Assembly (NCBI GenBank): GCA_903871875.1
Contig: CAIQIR010000155.1
Span: 1-56,017 of the forward strand
Direction of reading: 5' to 3'
DNA: 56,017 nt
DNA from: an uncultured Schlesneria sp.
Lineage (GTDB): Bacteria > Planctomycetota > Planctomycetia > Planctomycetales > Planctomycetaceae
The notes beneath the pieces are model-generated. The model worked only from the letters and a program-made list of their open reading frames with translations. It was not told the DNA's origin and ran no database searches. Shown piece by piece: positions 1 to 8,657 of the stretch. Numbering within the stretch: position 1 is the first letter of the stretch; every line of letters begins with the position of its first letter. The translations under genes were made by a program, and so were the position numbers.

Positions 1-986
1 CGATTGATGTCGGCGATGACGATAAACCCAGGATGATGTAGGAAAAGTCCGGCCGGTCGATGTTCGGTACTTCCCCATTTGGCATGATCTTTGGTGAATG
101 GCCATTGGTATCCATGATACCCGATCGAGGCGAGATTCACTCCCAGTACATCCATTGTCACGTTGTTCGTACCAGGATCGATATTCTCAAAGACTTCGCC
201 GCGCCGCCAGGTTTCCACATCAATATTGTCGTGCAACGCGGGACCAACCAGATGGTTCCAAAAATCCTTTCCCGAACCTTGTCCGTTCCCGGGTTCACTC
301 CACTTCTTATTTTTGGCAAATAATCGAAACTCGTTGCGATCCTTTGACCGAAACTTGAAATCGATGAAGAGTGGATGTTTCGAGCCCGACGGACGATGAT
401 CGTGCTGGGCGAGTTTCACCAAAGGAGATCCCGCATCAGAGGGGAGATTTTTGGACGCATACACCTGCGGCTCGTGATGCAGCCGCGCGATCTCGGCAAT
501 CTGAACAATGGTCGCGTAATTCAATGTCACACAAAGAAATGTCTGGCCGTAGTCCCGTTCGTCAGCTGGCAATTCGATTTCACCGACCGCAGGAAATCGC
601 GGCGTCGAATGCAACAGGTAGAAACCGCTATTGGTCTTTTTGTTGAACGCCAAGACACCTTTGCTGTGGCCCTTCGCGTGATTGTTGGCCGGCTTGGGAT
701 TAGATCGCGTGGGCGGAATCTCGTCGTTCCACAAGACGTACCCGGTGTGGGCATCGCCTGAAAACAGTTGTCTCAGCGTTTCGGTGACCGCATTCTTTTT
801 GTCATTGAGTCGATTCTTCGAAAGATGCAACTCGGAATTCCATCCGGAATCACAATAAAGGAATTCGTCGCCCGTCGATTGTTTGCCCGGACCAATGCCC
901 TGTGGAAGCTTATAGACAAACCACCAATCGACCGGATTCCCCTGACCGTCACCCAACGCGCTGACATTCATCGAAGACCGCTCCAT
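1..986 (-). CDS. DNase II-like endonuclease, truncated by window edge
   Basis: The frame is open from an ATG at 986 to the left window edge (about 328 residues), so the C-terminus lies outside. I recognise the DNase II family. An N-terminal WWFVYKLP strand matches the family WVVVYKLP. A GHSKGVLAF segment around residue 107 carries the first HxK catalytic motif. Next come FYLLHSTPRFP and YGQTFLCVTL, both family signatures. Near residue 301 lies TKDHAKW, the second HxK, followed by IADIN where animal enzymes have VGDMN. DNase II cleaves DNA without metal ions, leaving 3-prime phosphates, using two pseudo-symmetric HxK motifs in a phospholipase D-like fold; both are intact here. Animal enzymes are about 360 aa, so about 30 residues are missing. 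The ATG is the first after an in-frame stop. No signal peptide is obvious. The next minus-strand gene upstream is the glycosyltransferase, 180 bp away, so whether this gene belongs to the phage-like block or the host is unclear. Confidence 0.85.
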   Translation of the reverse strand, partial: MERSSMNVSALGDGQGNPVDWWFVYKLPQGIGPGKQSTGDEFLYCDSGWNSELHLSKNRLNDKKNAVTETLRQLFSGDAHTGYVLWNDEIPPTRSNPKPANNHAKGHSKGVLAFNKKTNSGFYLLHSTPRFPAVGEIELPADERDYGQTFLCVTLNYATIVQIAEIARLHHEPQVYASKNLPSDAGSPLVKLAQHDHRPSGSKHPLFIDFKFRSKDRNEFRLFAKNKKWSEPGNGQGSGKDFWNHLVGPALHDNIDVETWRRGEVFENIDPGTNNVTMDVLGVNLASIGYHGYQWPFTKDHAKWGSTEHRPAGLFLHHPGFIVIADIN

Positions 987-1169
987 TCCCTTCAGCCTTC
1001 ATCCCCTCTCTCATCCGTGACTTTGGGTTATCGGATCTTTTGCACCACGACTTCAGTTCAGTTTATTACGTTTTCGGAAGTCGGTACTTGAGCGGCCCCA
1101 ATTGATGACGCAGCCAGGAACGATCGGCAAAATTAGGAGGTCTGGCATTTCGAACGGACGCGTTCGATC

Positions 1170-2876
1170 TCAGGCCCGGACCTTCTTCGCCCGCCAATCC
1201 TTGATCCAGTCTTTCATTCGTTCCAGTTCATGGCGGTTGTATAGTCGACCACAGGTTTGACCGAACAAGACACCCGCGTCTGATCGTTCCCAGACCGTTT
1301 GCGGCCAGAGCTCGGCCCCCCAATAATTCTCCTCGACCTGTATCGCTGTGGGGTTCTTCAAGACCGACGATCGAAACCAATAAAACGCACCCGAGAAATG
1401 CCAGCGGCCAGGACGTGGCCAATCCGATTCCACAACGAACGGCCCGCAACACGGATATTGGGTCAGCGACGCGTCGACAAAAGCCGGATCATCCAGACAG
1501 ATTTCGTACAACATCTCTGCCCATTCCCGTGTCGCGTGGGGATCGTCGTATTTGACACCTTTCGCGTGCCCGCGGAACGTCACCGAATCGTCGGCCGGAA
1601 TCGTTGCCAATAACTTCGCAAAGGTGACGGTTTCACTTTTGGCCGGATCGTTCGGAAAGCAGATCCAATTGTCGATTCGGACATTTCCGAAAGCGGCCTG
1701 AACGTCTTCCAGCCTGTCGGAACTTTGGTCAGTAACGACGCCGATCGAACGGATACCGTCAAAGAGCTCGATGCGACGCAGCAACTGTTCGACATTCCAT
1801 TGCCAGACACCGTTCCCCTTCCGCGGCCAGATATGGTAGATGAGATTGTGTTTCGGCGGTTCGGCGGAACTTACTTTGAGATCACCCATAATCTGCGACA
1901 ACTGATGTTCGGCATCCTCAACCGCCGTAGCGGTCACTCGCTGGAACCTCGCGCACTCCAGCGATTGCACGCACGTCCACGATAACGTTGGATGGTAGAG
2001 ACAGACACAGGACAACCCTTCGCGAACCGCTTCCGGCATGACAGCCTTGTACCAATTGGTCAGCCCTTGTTTGACGTTGAGCGACGTAATGGCGTCGCAG
2101 ACGCCGCGATCCAGCCTGTCGCCGTTCTGCCACTTGCCGCGGTGCCAGCCTTTTCGCTCCAGCTCCACGGCGACATCAATCGGAGCTTCGAGGAAAATCG
2201 CGGGAATCGCTCGCTTCGGATCGTGCCTGGTGTCGCTTCCCAGCTTTTCGGGATCGACCCAGAACGTGGCCGCGTTCGTGTTGCCGCTGATGTTCGACGG
2301 CCCTCCGTCCTGGCCGACCAGCCATTTGCCAGGGCAATAGACCTTAAGGCGACCCGATTCATGAAGACGCCCCAAGTGATGGTCCACGTGCTCATTCGTG
2401 GCGAACGCCGAATTCAGGTGTCGATAGACCTTCTCGTATCCTCGCTGGTGGATCGCGAACGCATGGGTGCGATTGACATTGTGGGGCACGAACACATGGT
2501 CGTTGACTCGCTTCGGCGGATGTTGCACTTCGTGCAGAAGTTGGCCGCCGAGATAAACCATTTCCCAATCGTCAGGAAGCTCGGACAGGAACCAGGTGAA
2601 TTCGTGTTCGAAGTCCTTGCGGAAGATCGCGTCATCTTCAAACACAAGGTAAGACTCGACCTTCTGTTGATAACAATGTTCAAGAATCTGCAAATGCGAC
2701 CGGTAGCAGCCCCACGCACCCGCGCCGGCCGTCCACCACTCGGGATGCCGGATGGAATCGCCGTGAACCGCTGGCCAGACTTCAACGTCGCCGATTGCTT
2801 GCGGGACAGACTTCTGAAATATCGACAGTCGATCGGTCTTGAATGGCAGATTGATCACGAACGTTTTGCTGAACAT
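1170..2876 (-). CDS. Two-domain glycosyltransferase (GT25-like N-terminal domain)
   Basis: A 568-aa protein whose ATG follows GGGGAACAGG. Residues 1-200 match LPS-type glycosyltransferase family 25: FVINLPFKTDR at the N-terminus, GCYRSHLQIL near 60 and the acidic LVFEDDA motif at residues 80-82, which in this family binds metal and sugar nucleotide. Residues about 340-568 form a second, separate domain with YHIWPRKGNGVWQWN, FRGHAKGV, a WHFSGAFYWFR segment and ENYWGAELWPQ. I associate these with uncharacterised glycosyltransferase-like proteins. It is the last gene of the minus-strand virion operon, directly after small poly-Ser and zinc-type genes. Candidate acceptors are virion proteins or host surface glycans; neither is shown by the sequence. 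The family call for the first domain is firm, the second tentative. Confidence 0.75.
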   Translation of the reverse strand: MFSKTFVINLPFKTDRLSIFQKSVPQAIGDVEVWPAVHGDSIRHPEWWTAGAGAWGCYRSHLQILEHCYQQKVESYLVFEDDAIFRKDFEHEFTWFLSELPDDWEMVYLGGQLLHEVQHPPKRVNDHVFVPHNVNRTHAFAIHQRGYEKVYRHLNSAFATNEHVDHHLGRLHESGRLKVYCPGKWLVGQDGGPSNISGNTNAATFWVDPEKLGSDTRHDPKRAIPAIFLEAPIDVAVELERKGWHRGKWQNGDRLDRGVCDAITSLNVKQGLTNWYKAVMPEAVREGLSCVCLYHPTLSWTCVQSLECARFQRVTATAVEDAEHQLSQIMGDLKVSSAEPPKHNLIYHIWPRKGNGVWQWNVEQLLRRIELFDGIRSIGVVTDQSSDRLEDVQAAFGNVRIDNWICFPNDPAKSETVTFAKLLATIPADDSVTFRGHAKGVKYDDPHATREWAEMLYEICLDDPAFVDASLTQYPCCGPFVVESDWPRPGRWHFSGAFYWFRSSVLKNPTAIQVEENYWGAELWPQTVWERSDAGVLFGQTCGRLYNRHELERMKDWIKDWRAKKVRA

Positions 2877-2894
2877 CCTGTTCCCCGAACACCA

Positions 2895-3128
2895 TCACTT
2901 GAGTTGCTGCACGTTTTCCACGATCAACCGCATCGCCAGATCAATATCGCCTTTAGGAAAATTGACGGCCGTTCGATCGAGATGAAGTTGTTTGTCCTCG
3001 ACGCGAAATACGGCCACCATCCATTTGCCCGTCTTTGCGGCTCGCTCAACGAGCTTGACAACGTCATCCTTTAGCGACGGCCGAACCGGAGTCTTCTTAA
3101 CGACGTTCTTCTTCGCGGCTTTTTTCAT
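2895..3128 (-). CDS. Small Lys-rich hypothetical protein
   Basis: A 77-aa protein beginning MKKAAKKNVVKKT. I chose the ATG at 3128 because it overlaps the upstream stop as ATGA and is preceded by GGAAAGTGGAA; an ATG at 3149 would add seven residues. The N-terminal 20 residues are strongly basic. The remainder, with segments DDVVKLVERAAKTGKWMVAV and DIDLAMRLIVENVQQL, should form a compact alpha/beta domain. I do not recognise a family. Its place between a zinc-cluster protein and the glycosyltransferase at the end of the tail operon suggests an accessory role. A nucleic acid-binding role is possible from the basic tail, but that is inference only. Confidence 0.65.
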   Translation of the reverse strand: MKKAAKKNVVKKTPVRPSLKDDVVKLVERAAKTGKWMVAVFRVEDKQLHLDRTAVNFPKGDIDLAMRLIVENVQQLK

Positions 3129-3646
3129 TTCCACTTTCCAATCGGGCATTTTTCAGTGGCCAACGCCAGCTTATTGATTAGCTGATTCTTCTCTGAACAG
3201 GCACACCCGCAAAGCGTACAGTGGTCGTTTTTCAGGTTTGGACATGCTTGGCAGATGGCTAGACGTTGGTCGATCTCTGCCTGATCTCTGCGGGGAAATC
3301 CTGCTGCCGTCCACTTCGCCAACGCCTTGGCAAAATTCCATCCACGAATTGCAATTGGTGGAAGTTCGCCAGTGTTCGCCGACGATGGATCGTCTTTGAC
3401 GCCTTGAGCAATTAGCAGTCGTTCTTCGGCGATGCGAATGCGAAACACGTCAGCTTGTGCGGCAGATAACTTAGATACCGAGTCAAGTAGTTCGGCTGCC
3501 AGGTCGCGGCGATCGAGATTACGACAGCATTCGGCCGATTCGATGATTTCCGCTACGAACGGTGCCGTATCTTGGAACCTGTTGTGTCGACCGCTTACAT
3601 GAATGGCGGCCATTAATAGATTTTCGCATCGACTTTTCATGATCAT
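3125..3646 (-). CDS. Hypothetical protein with C-terminal Cys4 zinc-ribbon-like motif
   Basis: A 173-aa protein. The ATG at 3646 overlaps the previous stop as ATGA, so translation is probably coupled. A longer frame would need a TTG start. The N-terminal 90 residues are helical (LAAELLDSVSKLSAAQADVFRIRIAEERLL). The last 55 residues hold CQACPNL, CTLCGCAC and a terminal CPIGKW. This C-x2-C-x7-C-x2-C layout is common in small structural proteins of phages and prophages and probably binds zinc. No enzymatic motif is visible. Its position among tail-tip accessory genes suggests a structural or assembly role. Confidence 0.7.
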   Translation of the reverse strand: MIMKSRCENLLMAAIHVSGRHNRFQDTAPFVAEIIESAECCRNLDRRDLAAELLDSVSKLSAAQADVFRIRIAEERLLIAQGVKDDPSSANTGELPPIAIRGWNFAKALAKWTAAGFPRRDQAEIDQRLAICQACPNLKNDHCTLCGCACSEKNQLINKLALATEKCPIGKWK

Positions 3647-4179
3647 GATACGCTCGCAGTAAAGCCATTGGGGCAATGATCGACGTCAGTGGCATCATAA
3701 GTGAGGGTGCATCCAGAACAATCGTCGGCCGTTCCCGTCGCGAGTATAAAATGGGAGCCGACCGAGCAATCCACGGTCAATAGCATGTACGAATAGACGC
3801 CAAGACCGACTTCGGAAACGATGAGTGCTAAAGCTCCATTTGGATTGCATCCGGAGATCGTGCCCTCGTTAACATATGTGCAACCGGCCGAGCCGGGCAC
3901 ATTAGGGCACCTTGCCACATCCGGCGTCATCGTCCATGTGCCATTGTATCCATTACAGCATGCGACAGCATATTCCGGGCAGCTGTCGCAGATCGCACCT
4001 GAAAGCACTAGCGTGTAGGAGGCTCTGACCGAATTGCACGCGCCACAATTATTATGATGCGACGAACTCGAACTCGAGCTGCTGGAACTCGAACTACTGG
4101 AGGGCGAGCTGCTTGACGGAGCCGAACTGCTCGATGAACTACCACAGCAAGGGCAATTGGCGTAAGTCACAGTTGTCAT
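3643..4179 (-). CDS. Cys-rich virion accessory protein with poly-Ser tract (A)
   Basis: A 178-aa protein starting MTTVTYANCPCCG. The ATG at 4179 overlaps the upstream stop as TGATG, which decides this start over a longer frame. After CPCCG comes a run of about 30 residues that is nearly all Ser, then HHNNCGAC and a Cys-rich C-terminal domain with ICDSCPEY, ACCNGYNGTW and DCSGCTLTY. The Ser run mixes AGC, AGT, TCG and TCC codons, so it is not a simple microsatellite. The layout, Cys knuckle then flexible Ser linker then Cys domain, resembles the neighbouring upstream gene. It lies in the tail-tip part of the operon and could be a receptor-contact or decoration protein. The function is unknown. 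Confidence 0.7.
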   Translation of the reverse strand: MTTVTYANCPCCGSSSSSSAPSSSSPSSSSSSSSSSSSSSHHNNCGACNSVRASYTLVLSGAICDSCPEYAVACCNGYNGTWTMTPDVARCPNVPGSAGCTYVNEGTISGCNPNGALALIVSEVGLGVYSYMLLTVDCSVGSHFILATGTADDCSGCTLTYDATDVDHCPNGFTASVS

Positions 4180-4766
4180 CAGCAACACCCCTTGGCGGTC
4201 CCGTAGGTCACCGTTAAACCACCCGATCCACAGCTCACACTCGTGACCACCGTGACACAACCACAGGGACCGGAACTACTATGCGAACCGGACGAACTCG
4301 AAGACGACGAATTGGATGACGCGGACGAACTGGAAGATGAACACACTGAAGGTGGGTCGCGCAAGAATGTTCGCAGGAACATCGCCTCATCGGTGGCACC
4401 CGGATTTTGGTCCCCCTGTGGCCAGAACCCCTTACCACCACGGGTGATCACCCAGGAATCGTCAGACGGTCCCCATTCCTCGCCCGGCACGGGTGGATCG
4501 ATCGTCTCGTCTATCGCCACATAGAGAAAATTGTCGAAGTAGGCATTTCCTCCGGCATCCGGAGGAATGATGTTCGGCCCGGTCACCATCACATTGCCCG
4601 GACGTCCGCAACCGTACTGATCGACATGAGTTGTAACGACCTTTTCTTGACCGTCAGCCACGTCGTCGAACGATACTGACGTCACCACCACGATCGACCG
4701 CGGCGGAATGAACTCACCAGAATCGTTCTGCACTGCGATTCGTTGTTTGGGTACGAAGGGCGTCAT
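4179..4766 (-). CDS. Virion accessory protein with poly-Ser tract (B)
   Basis: A 195-aa protein. Residues 1-135 form a beta-rich domain (QRIAVQNDSGEFIPPRSIVV, FLYVAIDETIDPPVPGEEWG, DSWVITRGGKGFWP). This is followed by about 30 residues that are nearly all Ser and then GPCGCVTVVTSVSCGSGG, ending in GCC. It is coupled to the following gene by TGATG and sits 11 bp after the 620-aa baseplate-like gene. The N-terminal part looks like a small structural domain ahead of a Ser linker and Cys-rich tip. No database family comes to mind. A tail-fibre or tail-tip role is inferred from position. Confidence 0.7.
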   Translation of the reverse strand: MTPFVPKQRIAVQNDSGEFIPPRSIVVVTSVSFDDVADGQEKVVTTHVDQYGCGRPGNVMVTGPNIIPPDAGGNAYFDNFLYVAIDETIDPPVPGEEWGPSDDSWVITRGGKGFWPQGDQNPGATDEAMFLRTFLRDPPSVCSSSSSSASSNSSSSSSSGSHSSSGPCGCVTVVTSVSCGSGGLTVTYGTAKGCC

Positions 4767-4777
4767 GAGAAAAAAAC

Positions 4778-6640
4778 CTAGATCGTGTTGTTGTTGCCGA
4801 GCAGTTTCATGCGTCGATTCGCGCGATATTCCATGTATTTGGCGAGCTTATCCTTACCTTTTCGGCCTTCGCGCTGTAACCGTTGCTCGTAACTCGGGAT
4901 CTCGAATTTGTGTTCTGTCCCGCGGCTGACGATCGTGTCGTGGCCGCCTTTTCCCGATCGATACGTCACCTGAGCGATCGCCCCATCCATGTCGATCGGA
5001 AACAGGCCGATGTAGGTCCGCGTCTGGCTGGCCACTGTGTAAAAGGTATTGGCATATTGCTGGAGGTAATAGTCGCACATGGCATCCACCTCCTGCTTAT
5101 TGTTATTGATCGGATCGACGTAATCGAAGCTGATCGAGCCGCGCTGCGTGCCGTCCGGGTAATATTCGTTGATCACCCAGGGCATAATGTCTTCTTTGAT
5201 CAGCACCTGGCAGAAATCGGGATTGGAACCATTGCCGATTTGCAGCAACCGTTCATAGCGGATGGGTTGCCAGTTGTCAGGATCGCGGACTTGAACCGCG
5301 CACGTGAGAAATAAATAGGCGACGCCAAAACTGGACAATGGGCTGTCTTTTGGCCGGTCGTAAAATGTCAGCATTGGCTTGGAAGTGGTACAGATTGTTC
5401 GATCCGTGTCGATGTCATCGATTGACATGCTGAATGAGGCGGGTTCTTCAGTGTCGCCGCCATCGGGATTTCGGGCCTGTTTGTCGATTCGCGTCCCCGG
5501 CGGATAATTGGGATTTGGTCGAGGGATCATTGCGCCGAAGAATCGGCCCGTGATGAAGGCCGGTCGGGCATGATCGACGTCGAGTTCGTCTTGGTACGAC
5601 TCCACCAGCTCATCGGTCACAACCAGCTGTTTCCGCGTGACCATATCGTTATAGCCAGGCAGGAAGAACGAGTTTTCACCAGTCGCCTCATCAATGGAAT
5701 TGCTGGCATTGGTCGGCGTGTCGTCTATCCGCCAATTCTTAAATACTGTCGACAGCGCGAATTCGCGGGGGCTCTTGGCGGATCCGTTGGGCTGCACGGC
5801 TCGGACGGCGCTAATATGGGACTGCGAGACCCAGTCAAAGCCAAATTCACCGCAGGCGGAATCCGGTAGCCCGGTCACGAGCGGAACGCCCGCGAGCGTT
5901 GTGAGCGGCTTGTAGCTCAGATCCTGCATCTTGGTCCAGGCGTTATTCACGTCTCGTCCGATCGGTTCCAGTCCGAGACAGACCTGGTACCGGATGGGAG
6001 CCGTGACCACCTTCAAATAATCCGGCGTCTCCTTGGGATCGATCCCGTTGCCATAATCCTGATACGGCAGTCCGTCGGGCAGATTATTTCCCACGCCGGT
6101 ATTGCAAATCACCCAGGTGCCCGTCGATCGCTGCGGCACGATCTTGCACCCCAGCGAATCGACCAATTCCTGCAATTCCTGCGCGGCATTGGCACTTTCC
6201 CAGTCGACTTCCGGCCTCGCCAGATCCGGCAATTGCGAGACGTCATAATTGTCGACATACATTTCCTCGAAGCATTTGATCGCCAAGGCCTGCGTCGTGA
6301 CTTCGTGCGCCGGATTCACCAGGCCGTTCGGCAGTTTGATGTTGTAGTGACCGGTGATTTGAAAGAACGTCCAGGCCCAGCGTTCATCCAAGAGTCGTAC
6401 ACTGCAGATCTTCCCGCCGCCGTTCGCCTGATATTGAATGGCATCGAGATGCATGTTGGGAATCACAATGATATTCCCGTTGTAGGAAATCACGAGATCC
6501 CCATTGGCGTCGGGCGGGAAATCCTGCGGGAAGCACTTGATAGTACAGACCGCTGGGGTGATCCCGCACAGATCCGTGAAGTCGAACGATTCCCAGGCGA
6601 TGATACCCGGATACGATAGGAATGCCTGATTGACTGCCAT
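4778..6640 (-). CDS. Putative baseplate/tail hub protein
   Basis: A 620-aa protein with an ATG preceded by GGAG. It has no signal peptide or membrane segment and is beta-rich with many aromatic residues, for example SYPGIIAWESFDFTDLCG at the N-terminus and ITGHYNIKLPNGLVNPAHEV. The segment AIKCFEEMYVDNYDVSQLPD followed by PEVDWESANAAQELQELVDSL resembles hub proteins, where a helix binds within the baseplate ring. It lies two genes beyond the tape measure's immediate neighbour, where siphoviruses encode distal-tail and hub proteins. The C-terminal 150 residues contain NNNKQEVDAMCDYYLQQYAN and a basic tail. The hub assignment rests on synteny and overall character rather than a recognised domain. 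Confidence 0.55.
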   Translation of the reverse strand: MAVNQAFLSYPGIIAWESFDFTDLCGITPAVCTIKCFPQDFPPDANGDLVISYNGNIIVIPNMHLDAIQYQANGGGKICSVRLLDERWAWTFFQITGHYNIKLPNGLVNPAHEVTTQALAIKCFEEMYVDNYDVSQLPDLARPEVDWESANAAQELQELVDSLGCKIVPQRSTGTWVICNTGVGNNLPDGLPYQDYGNGIDPKETPDYLKVVTAPIRYQVCLGLEPIGRDVNNAWTKMQDLSYKPLTTLAGVPLVTGLPDSACGEFGFDWVSQSHISAVRAVQPNGSAKSPREFALSTVFKNWRIDDTPTNASNSIDEATGENSFFLPGYNDMVTRKQLVVTDELVESYQDELDVDHARPAFITGRFFGAMIPRPNPNYPPGTRIDKQARNPDGGDTEEPASFSMSIDDIDTDRTICTTSKPMLTFYDRPKDSPLSSFGVAYLFLTCAVQVRDPDNWQPIRYERLLQIGNGSNPDFCQVLIKEDIMPWVINEYYPDGTQRGSISFDYVDPINNNKQEVDAMCDYYLQQYANTFYTVASQTRTYIGLFPIDMDGAIAQVTYRSGKGGHDTIVSRGTEHKFEIPSYEQRLQREGRKGKDKLAKYMEYRANRRMKLLGNNNTI

Positions 6641-6658
6641 TGCGTTTTAAATCTCCGA

Positions 6659-7918
6659 TCAGGTGAACGAGCAGACATTGCCGCTGCCATGGCTCACATT
6701 CAGAGCGGTCGTCTGATAGGTCGTCACGGAGAGGATGCCCGCGTTCACAACCTTGGCGGGATCCATCACGGAGGACGAATCGCCGTAAATTTGAATCGGA
6801 TTTGTGATCGTCTTTCCGTTGGGATCCTGCCCGAAATCGAGCGTCCCTTTTCCGGATACGGTGACGGTTCCCAACGTTCCAACCGAATTCCAAATGGCCG
6901 TTCCGGCCTCGACGGTCATCGTCGTTACGGCGCCCGACGCCACAGTGACCGTGCCGCCGCCGGTTCCTTGCAGCAATGTTGTCACATTGCTGTTGACCGT
7001 CAGCGCACCGCCATTTTTGGTAATGGATCCCAAGGTACAGCCAGCTCCCAGAAACAAGACGACGTCGGAGGTCGCGCTATTCTGATAACTCGTCAGAATC
7101 GTGGGGAAATTGGCGGTCTGACCAAGGTAAAACGCCACGCCGACGTCTCCCTTGGTGATCGCGAGGATGCTTGAGCCGTTGCCACCGGTGATAAGGACCG
7201 TCGGAGTATATCTGTCAGGACGATTCCCGGTCGCGGTAATCTGCACGTTGGCCAAATTCGCGCCGAAGGCCAGATTGCAGCGAGTCATCGACGGGCCATT
7301 GATTTGGGCCGTGCCGCCTGCGAGTGTCAGAGCAGTTGGACGATATTCGTTGTAGCTGTTCTGGGGGCTATCATTGTTGGTCAGTGGAAGGCCGATTTGA
7401 GCGGTAAAGCCCGTCAGGACGACGACCGTAATTCCCGTCAGCGACGTGTTCAGACCGTATTTGCAATTGACCGTCCCCGCGTCGAACACCAGCGTGTCGC
7501 CATTGGCCGGTGCGACTCCGCCGCTCCAATTGGCACCATTTGCGAAATCATTGGGGCCTGTGGCGGGCGTCGTGTTGGCGATCGTAAAGGTTGCAGCACC
7601 GGACGTTGACACACCGATTGTGGAGGGCTTGCCGAGCGTTTTTCCGGTCAGCGTCATCGAAGTAAACGGTCCGCCGACTGGCAACGCGGCCGGCGTCAAC
7701 TCCTGGAACTCGGCCGGCGCTGCGGGTGCGAGCGAATTCCACAAGGTCACCAAGCCGGTCAAGATCGTATTGACCGTGTCACCGGAACCTGCGGAATAGA
7801 CGATCGATTTCCCATTGATGGTCATCGTGTAATTTTTACTGGAAACGGTTCCCGACAGGGATACTGTCCATAGATCTGCGATCGCTGTCGCGTTTGCGAC
7901 CCATCTTTTGTCGCTCAT
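6659..7918 (-). CDS. Beta-solenoid-like tail-tip protein
   Basis: A 419-aa protein. The N-terminal 100 residues look like a small beta domain (NYTMTINGKSIVYSAGSGDT). From about residue 125 the sequence is a low-complexity Thr/Gly/Val-rich series of short strands beginning DFANGANWSGGVAPANGDTL. That motif is typical of bacterial right-handed beta-helix or autotransporter-type passenger proteins. There follow runs such as LGSITKNGGALTVNSN and TTLLQGTGGGTVTVASGAVT. It lies between the two other tail-tip candidates and is spaced 3 bp from the upstream gene. A fibre, spike or receptor-contact role is likely; no catalytic residues are evident. Confidence 0.6.
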   Translation of the reverse strand: MSDKRWVANATAIADLWTVSLSGTVSSKNYTMTINGKSIVYSAGSGDTVNTILTGLVTLWNSLAPAAPAEFQELTPAALPVGGPFTSMTLTGKTLGKPSTIGVSTSGAATFTIANTTPATGPNDFANGANWSGGVAPANGDTLVFDAGTVNCKYGLNTSLTGITVVVLTGFTAQIGLPLTNNDSPQNSYNEYRPTALTLAGGTAQINGPSMTRCNLAFGANLANVQITATGNRPDRYTPTVLITGGNGSSILAITKGDVGVAFYLGQTANFPTILTSYQNSATSDVVLFLGAGCTLGSITKNGGALTVNSNVTTLLQGTGGGTVTVASGAVTTMTVEAGTAIWNSVGTLGTVTVSGKGTLDFGQDPNGKTITNPIQIYGDSSSVMDPAKVVNAGILSVTTYQTTALNVSHGSGNVCSFT

Positions 7919-7921
7919 AAT

Positions 7922-8641
7922 TTAGCCTACTACGTTCGGATAAGAGAAAAATGGCACAGCCGAGATGAAATCGTATTTCCATTTCGTGGTGAATTTTGTG
8001 GGCACTCCGCGACACATTTCCGGCGATTGGAAGGTGACTTCCCGGGCTCGTCCGGAAGAGGTCCTGAGATATTGCGGGAACATCGGGGGCTCGTAATCCG
8101 CCGGCACAAAGGCCACCGTATTGGAACCCGATTGAGTGCCGTAGTACCAGCTGCCGGCCGAGATCGTTTGGAGAATGGGCGGCGCGTTCTGGGGCAATCG
8201 CTCGACGGTGACGGGCAAGCCAAAATTGTCGGTAAAACTGGTGGTTTCCGAGAAGGCCAGCACCTGGCCATTGATGGCCCAAGGAAAATCGGCCTGCAGC
8301 GAAAACCCATAGCGAAGATAGGTCACACCTTCGGCGCCTTTGATCTCGCCGTGCGTAATGGGGCCCGTGACGAGCACGCCACCAATCGCGTCACCGTTTT
8401 GCAGATAGAACGGCGTGCCGGGGAAACCAGCCGACTGGTTGGGAAACGAATAGATGCTCATCAACTCCGCCAGTTGCGTCATGATGTCGCCCTGGTTGAG
8501 TCCCAGCAGTTTACCCTCGAGCGACCATTGCACGCGCAGCATGTGCAAGCGTCCATTCGGACCCATGACATAGGTCTTCTGGATGTTTTTGAAGGCCACC
8601 GAGTTATCGGCGTGTGAGTAACCACCATAAACAAATTGCAT
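7922..8641 (-). CDS. Putative distal tail-type protein
   Basis: A 239-aa protein encoded immediately after the tape measure gene, where siphoviruses encode the distal tail protein. It starts MQFVYGGYSHADNSVAF and continues with RLHMLRVQWSLEGKLLG, a long beta-rich N-terminal domain. The second half contains GVTYLRYGFSLQADFPW and YGTQSGSNTVAFVP. There is no signal peptide and no membrane segment. I do not recognise a specific Pfam family, so the call rests on position, size (Dit proteins are commonly about 200-300 aa) and predicted beta content. Confidence 0.5.
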   Translation of the reverse strand: MQFVYGGYSHADNSVAFKNIQKTYVMGPNGRLHMLRVQWSLEGKLLGLNQGDIMTQLAELMSIYSFPNQSAGFPGTPFYLQNGDAIGGVLVTGPITHGEIKGAEGVTYLRYGFSLQADFPWAINGQVLAFSETTSFTDNFGLPVTVERLPQNAPPILQTISAGSWYYGTQSGSNTVAFVPADYEPPMFPQYLRTSSGRAREVTFQSPEMCRGVPTKFTTKWKYDFISAVPFFSYPNVVG

Positions 8642-8657
8642 CGCAAATCACTTTCAA

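Noticed and set aside
1992-3074. Plus-strand open frame of 360 codons
   Set aside because: It lies opposite the glycosyltransferase gene, whose minus-strand frame shows clear family motifs; the plus frame has no recognisable motif.
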